This document shows, piece by piece, positions 35,074-44,791 of a stretch of DNA of 64,000 nucleotides. Origin of the DNA: CAVVAH01 sp963746175 (GTDB taxonomy: Bacteria > Actinomycetota > Actinomycetes > JACCUZ01); the NCBI GenBank assembly GCA_963746175.1, contig CAVVAH010000008.1, positions 62,001 through 126,000 on the forward strand, given 5' to 3'. How positions within the stretch are numbered: the first letter of the stretch is position 1; each line of letters opens with the position of its first letter. The notes under the pieces are model-generated. The model was not told the origin of the DNA, made no database searches, and saw only the letters and a list, made by a program, of their open reading frames with translations. The position numbers were made by a program, and so were the translations under genes.

Positions 35074-35997
35074 TCAGGAACGGTGTAAATCGGACACCCC
35101 GGAGACCTCGGCGAGCGCCCGGCCGACGAGGTCGGGGTTCTCGGCGTCGAGCCAGACCACGCGGGGGTCGCGGCGGAACCACGACTCCTGGCGGCGGGCG
35201 AACCGGCGGGTGGCCCGCACCGTCTCGTCCCGGGCCTGCTCCTCGGTCCACTCCCCCGCGAGATGCCGGAGCACCTGCGCGTAGCCGAGGGCCCGGCTGG
35301 CGGTGCGTCCCTCGCGCAGGCCCGCGTCGACCAGCCGGCGTACCTCGTCGACCAGCCCGCGCTGCCACATCACGTCGACGCGTCGGGCGATCCGGGCGTC
35401 CAGCTCCGGGCGGGGCAGCGCGAGCCCGACCTGCACCGCGGGGACCTCGTAGCCGTGCTCGGGCAGCGACGCGGTGAACGGCCGGCCGGTCAGCTCGACC
35501 ACCTCCAGGGCTCGGACCAGGCGTCGCCCGTTGCTCGGCAGGATCGCGATGGCCGCCGCCGGGTCCACCAAGGCCAGCCGCCGGTGCAGGGCCCCCGGGC
35601 CGTCCGCCGCGAGCTCGGCCTCCAGCCGGCGCCGTACCGCCGGGTCGGTGCCGGGGAACTCCAGCCGGTCGAGCGCCGCCCGGACGTAGAGACCGGATCC
35701 ACCGACCAGCACCGGCCGGGCTCCGCGCAGACGGGCGGCGGCGAAGGCGGCTCTGGCCATGTGCTGGTAGTCGGCGACGTTGGCCTCGTCGGTGACGGCC
35801 CACACGTCGAGGACGTGGTGGACGACGTCGCCCTGCTCGGCCTCGGTCAGCTTGGCCGTGCCGACGTCCATCCCGCGGTAGAGCTGCATCGAGTCGGCGT
35901 TGACCACCTCGCCGCCCAGTGCACGCGCCAGGGCCAGGCCGAGGTCGCTCTTGCCGACCGCGGTCGGGCCGACGACGGCGACGACGGGCGGCTCCAC
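35074..35997 (-). CDS. miaA: tRNA dimethylallyltransferase MiaA
   Basis: The 307-aa protein has P-loop GPTAVGKS near the N-terminus, the DSMQLYRGMDVGTAK block, VGGSGLYVRA and a C-terminal RRQESWFRRDPRVVWLD. MiaA adds the dimethylallyl group to A37 of tRNAs reading UNN codons; MiaB, encoded 1 kb upstream, then methylthiolates it. The GTG start at 35997 gives normal length and has GACACT ending 7 nt upstream; the frame continues a further 55 codons upstream without family similarity. Confidence 0.94.
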   Translation of the reverse strand: MEPPVVAVVGPTAVGKSDLGLALARALGGEVVNADSMQLYRGMDVGTAKLTEAEQGDVVHHVLDVWAVTDEANVADYQHMARAAFAAARLRGARPVLVGGSGLYVRAALDRLEFPGTDPAVRRRLEAELAADGPGALHRRLALVDPAAAIAILPSNGRRLVRALEVVELTGRPFTASLPEHGYEVPAVQVGLALPRPELDARIARRVDVMWQRGLVDEVRRLVDAGLREGRTASRALGYAQVLRHLAGEWTEEQARDETVRATRRFARRQESWFRRDPRVVWLDAENPDLVGRALAEVSGVSDLHRS

Positions 35998-36036
35998 GGA
36001 CGGGAGTGTCGCGCACCCGGGGACTACGGTGTGCGC

Positions 36037-36261
36037 ATGGGCATGTTCGACAACCTCAAGAAGAAGGCCACCAAGGCCGTCGACGAGCACGGCGGTCAGA
36101 TCGCCGACGGCATCGACAAGGCCGCGGCGATGGCCGACAAGAAGACCGGCGGCAAGCACCACGGCCAGATCGCGTCCGGCACCTCGAAGGCGAAGGACGC
36201 GCTGGACAAGCTCGACGGCCGCGACGACGACATCCCGAACGGCAGGACCCGCAAGGCCTGA
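36037..36261 (+). CDS. Rv0909/MT0933-family small antitoxin-like protein, no toxin beside it
   Basis: The 74-aa protein is highly charged and helical (MFDNLKKKATKAVDEHGG, DGIDKAAAMADKKTGGKHHG). It matches the MT0933-type antitoxin family whose M. tuberculosis member Rv0909 is paired with toxin Rv0910. Here neighbours are miaA (divergent, 39 bp away) and a LigB-like gene, so no partner is adjacent. A -10-like TACGGT ends 6 nt before the ATG, giving a leaderless start; a second ATG lies two codons in. A general stress role is equally possible. Confidence 0.76.
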   Translation: MGMFDNLKKKATKAVDEHGGQIADGIDKAAAMADKKTGGKHHGQIASGTSKAKDALDKLDGRDDDIPNGRTRKA

Positions 36262-36307
36262 CGCCGCGCCGGTTCCAGCCGGCCGGCCGCGACGAGGTGA
36301 GCCTGCG

Positions 36308-37006
36308 TCAGGAGCTCGGCCGCCAGGTCGCCACGAGGTAGGTCACGCCGTACGGCGCGCCGGACCAGGTGACCGCGCCGGTCCAGGTGCCGCTCCGGGC
36401 CGCCCCGGCGAGCACCTGCCAGGGGGCCCGCCCGGCCGCGAGCAGCCCCGCCGCGCGCTCCGGGTCGAGCGCCGCGAGGGCGGCCGGGTCGGCGGCGGCC
36501 AGTGCCGCCTCGACGGCGGCGTCGAACGGCTCGGCGTCCGGGTCGAGGTACCCCGGGCCCCTGACACTGCGCCGCGCACTCCCGTCGCCCATCACGAGCA
36601 GCGCGACCCGGCCGGCCCGGTCGGCGAGCGCCTCGCCGAGAGCCAGGCACCGGTCGGTCGCCGTGTCCGGCTCCACGCCGAACAGCACTACCGGCACGGT
36701 CCCCGACCTCCGGTCCAGCAGCCACCGGCCGAGGGTGAGCGCGAGCGGCAGGGTCGGCGGCCCCTCACCGCTGCCGACGGGGACGCGCACGCCGTACGCC
36801 GCCAGGCTCCCCCACGCACCGTCAGGGACCGGCCCGACGGCGCCGGCGCCGCCCACCACGACGACGACGTCCGGTGCCGCGGCCGCCAGGCTGTCGACCG
36901 CTGCGTCGCACGCGGCGCGCAGTCCGTCGAGCTCACCCGTCGCGCCGGCGCCGACACCCGGGACGAGCAGCGGCGGGTGCGGGGAGACGGCGGCGGCGAC
37001 GAGCAC
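36308..37006 (-). CDS. Class III extradiol dioxygenase-like (LigB-fold) conserved protein
   Basis: The 232-aa protein keeps the N-terminal SPHPPLLVPGVG loop of LigB-like folds and repeated VVVVGGAGAVGP and LLVMGDGSARRS strands. The equivalent gene stands between miaA and miaB in other actinobacteria (Rv2728c position). Ring-cleaving activity is not established for this subgroup. It starts 6 bp after the miaB stop and is probably co-transcribed with miaB. Confidence 0.76.
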   Translation of the reverse strand: MLVAAAVSPHPPLLVPGVGAGATGELDGLRAACDAAVDSLAAAAPDVVVVVGGAGAVGPVPDGAWGSLAAYGVRVPVGSGEGPPTLPLALTLGRWLLDRRSGTVPVVLFGVEPDTATDRCLALGEALADRAGRVALLVMGDGSARRSVRGPGYLDPDAEPFDAAVEAALAAADPAALAALDPERAAGLLAAGRAPWQVLAGAARSGTWTGAVTWSGAPYGVTYLVATWRPSS

Positions 37007-37012
37007 GAGGCG

Positions 37013-38527
37013 CTAGCCGCAGGCGGGCACGGCCGGCGGAGGCGCCGGAGCGCCCACCGTCGGCATGCCGAGGAGGACGCCGGAACCGGCGGGCCCGAGG
37101 CCCTGGCGCAGCTCCCACGCGTCGCCGGCGCGGGTCCGGCGCACGCCACCGAACGTCCCGTCGGCGACCAGGTGGTGCGGTGCCGCGTACGTCACCTCGA
37201 CGGTGACGACGTCGCCCGGCCGTGGCGCGGCGAGGTCCGCGGGGACGGCGAAGTGCACCAACCGGTTGTCGGGAGCCCGGCCGGAGAGCCGGTGGGTGGC
37301 GCCGTCCTTGCGGCCCTCGCCCTCGGCGACCAGCACCTCGAGGGTGCGTCCGAGCTGGCGCGTGTTCTCGTCCCAGGACACCTGCTCCTGCAGGGCGAGC
37401 AGGCGCTCGTAGCGCTCCTGCACGACCTGCTTCGGCACCTGGTCGGGCAGAGTCGCGGCCGGCGTGCCGGGTCGCGGGGAGTACTGGAAGGTGAAGGCGC
37501 CGGCGAACCGTGCCTCCTCGACGACCTCCAGGGTCCGGGCGAAGTCGACCTCGGTCTCGCCCGGGAAGCCGACGATGATGTCGGTGGTGATCGCCGCGTC
37601 CGGCATCGCGGCGCGGACCCGGTCGATGATGCCGAGGTACTTCTCGCGGCGGTACGACCGTCGCATCGCCTTGAGGACGGCGTCGGAGCCGGACTGCAGC
37701 GGCATGTGCAGCGAAGGCATGACGTTCGGCGTCTCGGCCATCGCGGCGATCACGTCGTCGGTGAAGTCCTTGGGGTGCGGAGACGTGAACCGAACCCGCT
37801 CGAGCCCGTCGACCTCGCCGCAGGCACGCAACAGCTTGCCGAACGCGAGACGGTCGCCGAACTCCACGCCGTAGGAGTTGACGTTCTGACCCAGCAGCGT
37901 GACCTCGAGCACCCCCTCGGCGACCAGCGCCGCGACCTCGGCGAGGACGTCGCCCGGCCGGCGGTCCTTCTCGGTCCCGCGCAACGACGGCACGATGCAG
38001 AACGTGCACGTGTTGTTGCACCCGACGCTGACCGAGACCCAGGCGGCGTACGGCGACTCGCGTCGCGTCGGCAGTGTCGAGGGGAAGACCTCGAGCGACT
38101 CGGCGATCTCGACCTGCGCCTCGTGGTTGTGGCGGGCGCGCTCGAGCAGGGCCGGCAGCGACCCGATGTTGTGGGTGCCGAACACCACGTCGACCCACGG
38201 AGCACGACGGGTGATCTCGCCGCGGTCCTTCTGCGCGAGGCAGCCGCCGACAGCGATCTGCATGCCCGGGTGGGCCTTCTTGACCGGCGCGAGGTGGCCG
38301 AGGTTGCCGTAGAGCTTGTTGTCGGCGTTCTCCCGGACCGCGCAGGTGTTGAGGACCACCACGTCCGCCGGCAGGTCGGCGTCGGCAGCTGCGCGGACGT
38401 AGCCCGCCGCCTCGAGGAGGCCGGACAGCCGCTCGGAGTCGTGCACGTTCATCTGGCAGCCGTAGGTGCGGACCTGGTAGGTCCGTGCGGCGGCTGCCGT
38501 GTCGGGGGGTCCGGTCATGGCGCTCAT
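37013..38527 (-). CDS. miaB: tRNA-2-methylthio-N6-dimethylallyladenosine synthase MiaB
   Basis: The ~504-aa radical-SAM methylthiotransferase has N-terminal cluster cysteines in TYGCQMNVHDSER, NTCAVRENA and VGGCLAQ. The radical-SAM CxxxCxxC is CNNTCTFC, and a C-terminal TRAM domain follows. It inserts sulfur and methyl at C2 of i6A37 in tRNA. Two ATG codons three apart (38527 and 38518) are possible starts; neither has a good ribosome site, and TACCCT lies 10 nt before the first, suggesting a very short leader. Confidence 0.95.
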   Translation of the reverse strand: MSAMTGPPDTAAAARTYQVRTYGCQMNVHDSERLSGLLEAAGYVRAAADADLPADVVVLNTCAVRENADNKLYGNLGHLAPVKKAHPGMQIAVGGCLAQKDRGEITRRAPWVDVVFGTHNIGSLPALLERARHNHEAQVEIAESLEVFPSTLPTRRESPYAAWVSVSVGCNNTCTFCIVPSLRGTEKDRRPGDVLAEVAALVAEGVLEVTLLGQNVNSYGVEFGDRLAFGKLLRACGEVDGLERVRFTSPHPKDFTDDVIAAMAETPNVMPSLHMPLQSGSDAVLKAMRRSYRREKYLGIIDRVRAAMPDAAITTDIIVGFPGETEVDFARTLEVVEEARFAGAFTFQYSPRPGTPAATLPDQVPKQVVQERYERLLALQEQVSWDENTRQLGRTLEVLVAEGEGRKDGATHRLSGRAPDNRLVHFAVPADLAAPRPGDVVTVEVTYAAPHHLVADGTFGGVRRTRAGDAWELRQGLGPAGSGVLLGMPTVGAPAPPPAVPACG

Positions 38528-38626
38528 GGCGCGGACCAGGGTAGTTGACGCCGCACCGGCGGGCCCCGCCCTGAGTACGCTCTCGACCGACCGCACGGTG
38601 CCGCTCCGAGGGGGAAGGACCCGTCG

Positions 38627-40024
38627 ATGGAAGCAGCCGCCGACACCCTGCAGAAGGCCCTCCGGATCAACCTGGACCCGCGCTGGTACGGCACCATCGC
38701 CGAGATCGGCGCCGGCCAGGAGGTCGCGCGGTGGTTCTTCCGGGCCGGCGGTGCGGCCGGCACGGTGGCCAAGACCATCTCGGCGTACGACATGGCGGTC
38801 AGCGACGCGGTCTACGGCAAGTCCGACCGGTACGTCTCCATGGGCCGGCTGCAGGCGATGCTCGACCACGAGTTCCAGCTCAACATCGAACGGCTCGACG
38901 ACCAGCGTGGCGACGACAACGCGTTCTTCGCGTTCGCCGACACCGTCGTGGCGCGCAGCTACCAGGGCGGCAACGAGTGCCACGGCTGGATGGGCGTGAA
39001 GTTCCAGTCCCACCAGCACGACGAGGCGAGCCAGATCATCCTGCACGTGCGGATGCTCGACGCCGAGGCGTCGCTGCAGCAGGAGGCGCTCGGCGTGGTC
39101 GGCGTGAACCTGCTCTACGGCGCGTTCTTCCACCACCACGAGCCCGAGGTCCTGCTCGAGACGCTGCTCGACCGGCTGACCACCGGCCGCATCGAGATCG
39201 ACATGATCCAGATGACGGGCATCGAGTTCCGCTCGGTCGACAACCGGGTGCTGGCGCTCAAGCTCGTGCAGCTCGGGCTGTCCGGGGTCGCGATGTTCGG
39301 CGCCGACCGGCAGGTGCTGCAGCCGAGCGAGGTGCTGCGCAAGAAGGCGATCCTCGTGGAGCGCGGCAGCTTCCGTCCCCCGACCGTCGTCAACATCGAC
39401 ATGCTCGAGTGCGCCCGGCAGAAGTTCGAGGCCGACCCGGAGGTCGCCGGCCGCGAGGTGCTGGTGCTCACCGAGCTGACGATGGCCAACCTGATGGCCG
39501 GTGCCGGCAAGGTCGACCGCCGCGACTTCCTCGCCCGCGCCGACCTGCTCGCGGCCTGTGGCATGACGGTGCTCATCTCCGACTACGTCGCCTACCACCG
39601 GCTCGCGGCCTACCTCGCGTGGCGGACGGAGGGCCGCATCGGCATGGTCATGGGCGTCCCGAGCCTGATGGACCAGTTCGACGAGTCGTCGTACTCCGAC
39701 CTGCCGGGCGGCATCCTCGAGGCCTTCGGCCGGCTGTTCAAGAACGACCTGCGGCTGTTCGTCTACCCGATGCTGCGGGACGGCGAGGTGACGACGATCC
39801 ACAACCTCGCGGTCGGCGACGAGCTCCAGCCGCTCTACGACTACCTGTCGCGGCGCGGCAGCTTCGTCGACCTGGACAACTACAAGGCCGACTACCTACC
39901 GATCCTGAGCCGCGACGTGCTGCGCGAGATCGGTGCCGGTGAGGACGGCTGGGAGCAGAAGGTGCCGGCGGAGGTCGCCGACCTGGTGAAGAAGCGCGGC
40001 TTCTTCGGCTACCGCGAGCACTGA
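38627..40024 (+). CDS. Large conserved protein of unknown function
   Basis: The 465-aa soluble protein starts after a good GGGGAAGGA ribosome site and shows normal coding character. It has no signal peptide or membrane segment. I recognise no catalytic motif. Notable features are a His-rich patch (FHHHEPE near residue 168), QSHQHDEASQI near 127, a GSFRPPTVVNIDML stretch near 248 and an aromatic C-terminus. Its Tyr/Phe/Trp and His content suggests a globular enzyme. It faces miaB divergently and is followed convergently by a PemK-like gene. Confidence 0.7.
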   Translation: MEAAADTLQKALRINLDPRWYGTIAEIGAGQEVARWFFRAGGAAGTVAKTISAYDMAVSDAVYGKSDRYVSMGRLQAMLDHEFQLNIERLDDQRGDDNAFFAFADTVVARSYQGGNECHGWMGVKFQSHQHDEASQIILHVRMLDAEASLQQEALGVVGVNLLYGAFFHHHEPEVLLETLLDRLTTGRIEIDMIQMTGIEFRSVDNRVLALKLVQLGLSGVAMFGADRQVLQPSEVLRKKAILVERGSFRPPTVVNIDMLECARQKFEADPEVAGREVLVLTELTMANLMAGAGKVDRRDFLARADLLAACGMTVLISDYVAYHRLAAYLAWRTEGRIGMVMGVPSLMDQFDESSYSDLPGGILEAFGRLFKNDLRLFVYPMLRDGEVTTIHNLAVGDELQPLYDYLSRRGSFVDLDNYKADYLPILSRDVLREIGAGEDGWEQKVPAEVADLVKKRGFFGYREH

Positions 40025-40054
40025 CTGCGTCGCCGCGCCACGGGTGCGGCCGGG

Positions 40055-40594
40055 CTAGCGCCAGCCGTGCTGGCTGCGCAGCCGGGCGGCGACCTGGTCG
40101 AACCGTCCCCGGTCCAGCACGGCCCCCTCGCGGCGGATGCCGTCCTCCGGCACCTCGATGACCCGGTCCAGCCGCACCCAGCTCGGCCGGTGCTCGCCGT
40201 CCCACGCACCGGAGCCGAGGGCGAACCAGTCCTGGTCCCCCTGGTGGTACGCCTGGCTGGACAGCATCAGGCCGAGCACCGTGCCGCCGTCGCGACCGAC
40301 CACGAGGACGGGCCGGTCCTTGCCCTGCGAGGCGTCCTCCTCGAACGCCACCCAGGTCCAGACCACCTCGCCCGGGTCGGCCCGGCCGTCCAGGTCCGGC
40401 GCGTAGTCCAGGTGCCGCCCAGGCGGCGCGCCGGGCGCGCGGACCGTCGCGGTCGAGCCGTCAGGACGAGGTGTCGCGTCGGGTGCGGGCCGGCGCCGCG
40501 CCTGCTGCGACCTCGTGTGCCGGATCAGGCGGGGCGCTTCGCGGACGGCGACGCGCAGTGCTCGGGTGGCCAGGTCGCGCCACGGGCTGCTCAC
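40055..40594 (-). CDS. PemK/MazF-like domain protein
   Basis: The 179-aa product has a basic, disordered N-terminal 60 residues and a C-terminal PemK/MazF-like SH3-type domain (GEVVWTWVAFEEDASQGKDRPVLVVGRD...SWVRLDRVIEV). MazF toxins are mRNA interferases, but this actinobacterial subgroup usually lacks an adjacent antitoxin, as here, so toxin activity is unproven. The GTG start has TAGGGT ending 6 nt upstream (leaderless). Confidence 0.75.
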   Translation of the reverse strand: MSSPWRDLATRALRVAVREAPRLIRHTRSQQARRRPAPDATPRPDGSTATVRAPGAPPGRHLDYAPDLDGRADPGEVVWTWVAFEEDASQGKDRPVLVVGRDGGTVLGLMLSSQAYHQGDQDWFALGSGAWDGEHRPSWVRLDRVIEVPEDGIRREGAVLDRGRFDQVAARLRSQHGWR

Positions 40595-40631
40595 CCGGCG
40601 ACCCTACGTCGCCATGGTGACGAGCGGCTCG

Positions 40632-42029
40632 TCAGCGGGCGACCTCGGTGGCGCGCGACTCGCGCACCACGGTGACCTTCACCTGGCCGGGGTAGGTCAG
40701 GTCGTGCTCGACCTGCTTGGCGATCTCGCGGGCCAGCACCTGCGCCTGGATGTCGTCGACGCTCTCGGGCAGCACCATCACGCGCAGGTCGTGCCCGGAC
40801 TGCATCGCGAACGCCCGGTCGACGCCGGGGTACGACGCGGCGATCTCCTCGAGCCGGTGCATCCGGGTGAGGTAGGACTCGGTCGACTCGCGCCGCGCTC
40901 CGGGGCGGGCCGCGCTGATCGCGTCGGCGGCCTGGGTGAGCAGCGCCTCGACCGTCCCCGGGACGACCTCGCCGTGGTGGGCCTCGATCGCGTGCACTAC
41001 ATCGGGGTGCTCGCCGTACCGACGGGCCAGGTCGGCGCCGACCGCCGCGTGCGACCCGTCGGCCTCGTGCGTGACGGCCTTGCCGAGGTCGTGCAGCAGG
41101 CCGCAGCGGCGCAGCACGGCCCGGTCGAGCCCGAGCTCGGCCGCCATCAGGCCGGCGAGGTGCGCGGTCTCGACCACGTGGGCCAGCACGTTCTGCCCGT
41201 ACGACGTACGGAACCGCAGCAGGCCGAGGTGCCGGACCAGCTCGGGGTGCAGGTCGGTGACGCCGGCTTCGAGCAGCGCGTCCTCGGCGGCCCGTAGACA
41301 GCGCGCGTCGACCTCGGCGGTGGCCTGGCGGTGTGCCTCCTCGATCCGGCTCGGGTGGATCCTGCCGTCGAGCACCAGCGCGGCGAGCGCCGTCCGGGCC
41401 ACCTCCCGGCGCACCGGGTCGAAGCAGGACACCTGCACGGCGTCGGGGGTCTCGTCGACGATGAGGTTCGCACCGGTGACCGACTCGAAGGTGCGGATGT
41501 TGCGGCCCTCGCGGCCGATGATGCGGCCCTTCATGTCCTCACCGGGCAGCGGCACCGACGCGACCACCGACTCGGTCGTGTGGGCCGACGCCAGCCGCTG
41601 GACGGCGCCGACGACGATCTCGCGGGCGCGCTGGTCGGCCTCCAGCCGGGCCGTGCGCTCGACCTCGCGGGCAGCCAGTGCCGCCGTCCGCAGAGCGTCC
41701 CGCTCGACGGCCGCGACGAGCCCGGCGCGCGCCTCGTCGGCCGTCAGGCCGGCCACCGCCTCGAGGGCCTGCCGGCGCGCCTCGGCCAAACGGTCCAGCT
41801 CGCGGGACCGGTCGACGAGCGCGGACTCCCGCCGGGTCAGGTCCTCGGTGCGCTGGTCGAGCTGGTGCCCGCGGGTGTCCAGTCGTTCCTCGCGTGCCGA
41901 CAGCCGCAGCTCGCGGCGGTCCAGGTCGAGGCGGCGGCTGCGGCCGGCGTGCAGGACCGCGAGGACCAGGAGGGCCGCGGCCGCGGCCGCGATCGCGACC
42001 GACAGGACCACCGGTGCCACGTCACCCAC
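40632..42029 (-). CDS. rny: Ribonuclease Y-like protein (TM, coiled coil, KH, HD)
   Basis: The 465-aa protein has one N-terminal transmembrane helix (residues about 4-28), a long charged coiled coil (about 30-155), a KH domain (MKGRIIGREGRNIRTFESVTGANLIVDE) and an HD phosphodiesterase domain (CGLLHDLGKAVTHE). RNase Y starts mRNA turnover at the membrane. It is somewhat shorter than the usual ~515 aa, mainly in the coiled coil. The GTG start at 42029 is set by GAGGAGG upstream. Confidence 0.87.
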   Translation of the reverse strand: MGDVAPVVLSVAIAAAAAALLVLAVLHAGRSRRLDLDRRELRLSAREERLDTRGHQLDQRTEDLTRRESALVDRSRELDRLAEARRQALEAVAGLTADEARAGLVAAVERDALRTAALAAREVERTARLEADQRAREIVVGAVQRLASAHTTESVVASVPLPGEDMKGRIIGREGRNIRTFESVTGANLIVDETPDAVQVSCFDPVRREVARTALAALVLDGRIHPSRIEEAHRQATAEVDARCLRAAEDALLEAGVTDLHPELVRHLGLLRFRTSYGQNVLAHVVETAHLAGLMAAELGLDRAVLRRCGLLHDLGKAVTHEADGSHAAVGADLARRYGEHPDVVHAIEAHHGEVVPGTVEALLTQAADAISAARPGARRESTESYLTRMHRLEEIAASYPGVDRAFAMQSGHDLRVMVLPESVDDIQAQVLAREIAKQVEHDLTYPGQVKVTVVRESRATEVAR

Positions 42030-42092
42030 GGCCGCCTCCTCGTCCGGGCGGTCGCCGGGCACGCCGACTGCCGACTGGCCCGTGCTGGGAGG

Positions 42093-42659
42093 CTACGACC
42101 CGGGGTCGTCGCCGTCCATAGCCTCCCGGACCACGCGCATGGCCAGCCCGCCCGAGTAGCCCTTGCGCGCGAGCTGACCCACCAGCCGCCGCATCCGCAC
42201 CTCCGCGGGCAGGCCGCGCATCGCCGGCAGCCGCCGGGCCACCAGGGCCCGGGCCGCGGCCGCCTCGGCGTCGTCGTCGATGGACTCGACGGCGTCGGCG
42301 ACCGTCTCGTCGTCGACGCCCTTGGCCCGCAGCTCGCGCCTCAGGGCGCTGCGTGACAAGCCGCGTCCGGCGTGCCGGGTGCGGACCCACACCTCGGCGA
42401 ACGCCGCGTCGTCGACCAGGCCGACCTCGGTGAACCGGTCGAGCACGGCCGCCGCGACGTCGTCGGGGACGTCGCGGGCGGCCAGGTCGCCCGCCAGCTG
42501 GGCACGGGACCTGGGCGCGACCGTGAGCTTGCGCAGCACGATGCTGCGCGCCACCGACGCGGGGTCGGGCTCGGGGGCGTCGTCCGCCCCGCTGCCGGGT
42601 GTCGGGCCGTCCGGGCCGGACCCGAGGGTGCGTCGGGTCCGGCGCCGGGTGGCGGTCAT
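42093..42659 (-). CDS. recX: Regulatory protein RecX
   Basis: The 188-aa protein has three RecX three-helix repeats (ARSIVLRKLTVAPRSRAQL; DRFTEVGLVDDAAFAEVWVRTR; RALVARRLPAMRGL...LARKGYSGG). RecX inhibits or tunes RecA filaments. It follows recA by 11 bp on the same strand, so both should be induced together in the SOS response. Confidence 0.93.
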   Translation of the reverse strand: MTATRRRTRRTLGSGPDGPTPGSGADDAPEPDPASVARSIVLRKLTVAPRSRAQLAGDLAARDVPDDVAAAVLDRFTEVGLVDDAAFAEVWVRTRHAGRGLSRSALRRELRAKGVDDETVADAVESIDDDAEAAAARALVARRLPAMRGLPAEVRMRRLVGQLARKGYSGGLAMRVVREAMDGDDPGS

Positions 42660-42670
42660 GCGCTGCGGCC

Positions 42671-43720
<1,050 letters not shown>

Positions 43721-43854
43721 GGGTGCCGTCCCGGTGGAGGAGGTTCGCGATGTCGTCGTCACGTGCTCGAACCTAGATCCGGCCCCGGACACAACCTCGG
43801 TCTCGGGACCAGGCTGTGGACCAGGAGCACCAGGTCCGACACCTGTGGACACTA

Positions 43855-43870
43855 CCGAACAGGTGTTCGA
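43855..43870 (-). promoter_or_regulatory. SOS box upstream of recA
   Basis: CCGAACAGGTGTTCGA has a perfect CGAAC-N4-GTTCG core and sits 135 bp upstream of the recA ATG. On the minus strand a -10-like TAGTGT begins two bases after the box, so LexA would block the promoter directly. Confidence 0.9.
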
Positions 43871-43997
43871 CCCGGCGTCCCGACACGCCGTACGAGTCGA
43901 GGCCCGTCGGCCGGGCGCATGTCACCAGTCGCAGCGGACCGGTACGGCCCGGCGAAACGCCGGACGAAGCCGGTCCGGTTCGTAGCGGGTCGCAGGC

Positions 43998-44189
43998 TCA
44001 GCGCTGGTGGGCGGGGAGGTCGTGGCCCTCGCAGACGGCGCGCCACACCTGCAGGGTCGACTCCCCCGCCGCCAGCGCCTGGGCCGGCGTGCGGTTGCCC
44101 AGCTCGCGCAGCACGTGCAGCTCGACGACGGACTCGGCGTGCGGGCCGAAGGCCTCGCCCATCCGCTCGTAGAAGTCCGTCAGCCGCAC
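43998..44189 (-). CDS. DUF3046 protein
   Basis: The 63-aa protein (RLTDFYERMGEAFGPHAESV...TPAQALAAGESTLQVWRAVCEGHDLP) matches the DUF3046 family, found just upstream of recA in actinobacteria (Rv2738c in M. tuberculosis). Function is unknown. The GTG start at 44189 has GATACT ending 6 nt upstream (leaderless). The SOS box lies between its stop and recA. Confidence 0.88.
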   Translation of the reverse strand: MRLTDFYERMGEAFGPHAESVVELHVLRELGNRTPAQALAAGESTLQVWRAVCEGHDLPAHQR

Positions 44190-44255
44190 GCACCCAGTAT
44201 CGCCGGACGCCGGACACGTCGCCGCCGGGTGTCCGGCACGCCCTACGCTCGTCGG

Positions 44256-44789
44256 GTGCCGAGCACTCCTCCTGTGGCCGACGACGGGTTTGCGCACGAC
44301 CCGTCGTTCGCCGACGTCATCAGCGCCAACCGGCAGTTCGCGCGGAGCGTGCAGCCGCCCGACCTGGAGGCCACCGCCGCGCGCGGGCTGGCGGTCCTGA
44401 CCTGCATGGACTCCCGCATCGACCCGCTCCGGATGCTCGGGCTGGTGCCGGGGGACGCCAAGATCCTGCGCAACGCCGGGGCGCGGGTCACCGACGACGT
44501 GCTGCGGACCCTCGTGCTGGCGCACTACCTGCTCGGCGTCGACCGCGTCATGGTCGTGGCGCACACCCGCTGCGCGATGGCGGCGGGCGACCAGTCGAAG
44601 GTCCACCAGGCGATCCAGGACGCCGGCGGGCCCGACACCCGCAGCATCTCCTTCCTCACCACCGAGGACCAGGACGAGGCGCTGCGCGACGACGTGCAGC
44701 GCATCCACTCCTGGCCCTACCTCAAGGGCGTCGCCGTGGGAGGGTTCGTCTACGACCTCGACACCCTTCTGCTGCGCCGCGTGGCCTGA
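44256..44789 (+). CDS. Beta-carbonic anhydrase-like protein
   Basis: The 177-aa protein has zinc-ligand motifs CMDSRID (CxDxR) and HTRC (HxxC), as in beta-carbonic anhydrases of the small Rv1284-like type. It interconverts CO2 and bicarbonate; a few family members have other roles. The GTG start has TACGCT ending 6 nt upstream, a leaderless layout. Confidence 0.9.
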   Translation: MPSTPPVADDGFAHDPSFADVISANRQFARSVQPPDLEATAARGLAVLTCMDSRIDPLRMLGLVPGDAKILRNAGARVTDDVLRTLVLAHYLLGVDRVMVVAHTRCAMAAGDQSKVHQAIQDAGGPDTRSISFLTTEDQDEALRDDVQRIHSWPYLKGVAVGGFVYDLDTLLLRRVA

Positions 44790-44791
44790 CG

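Noticed and set aside
35900..38548. An 882-codon plus-strand open frame over miaA, the LigB-like gene and miaB
   Set aside because: Crosses three recognisable genes in antisense and reads as Arg/Pro/Gly low complexity.
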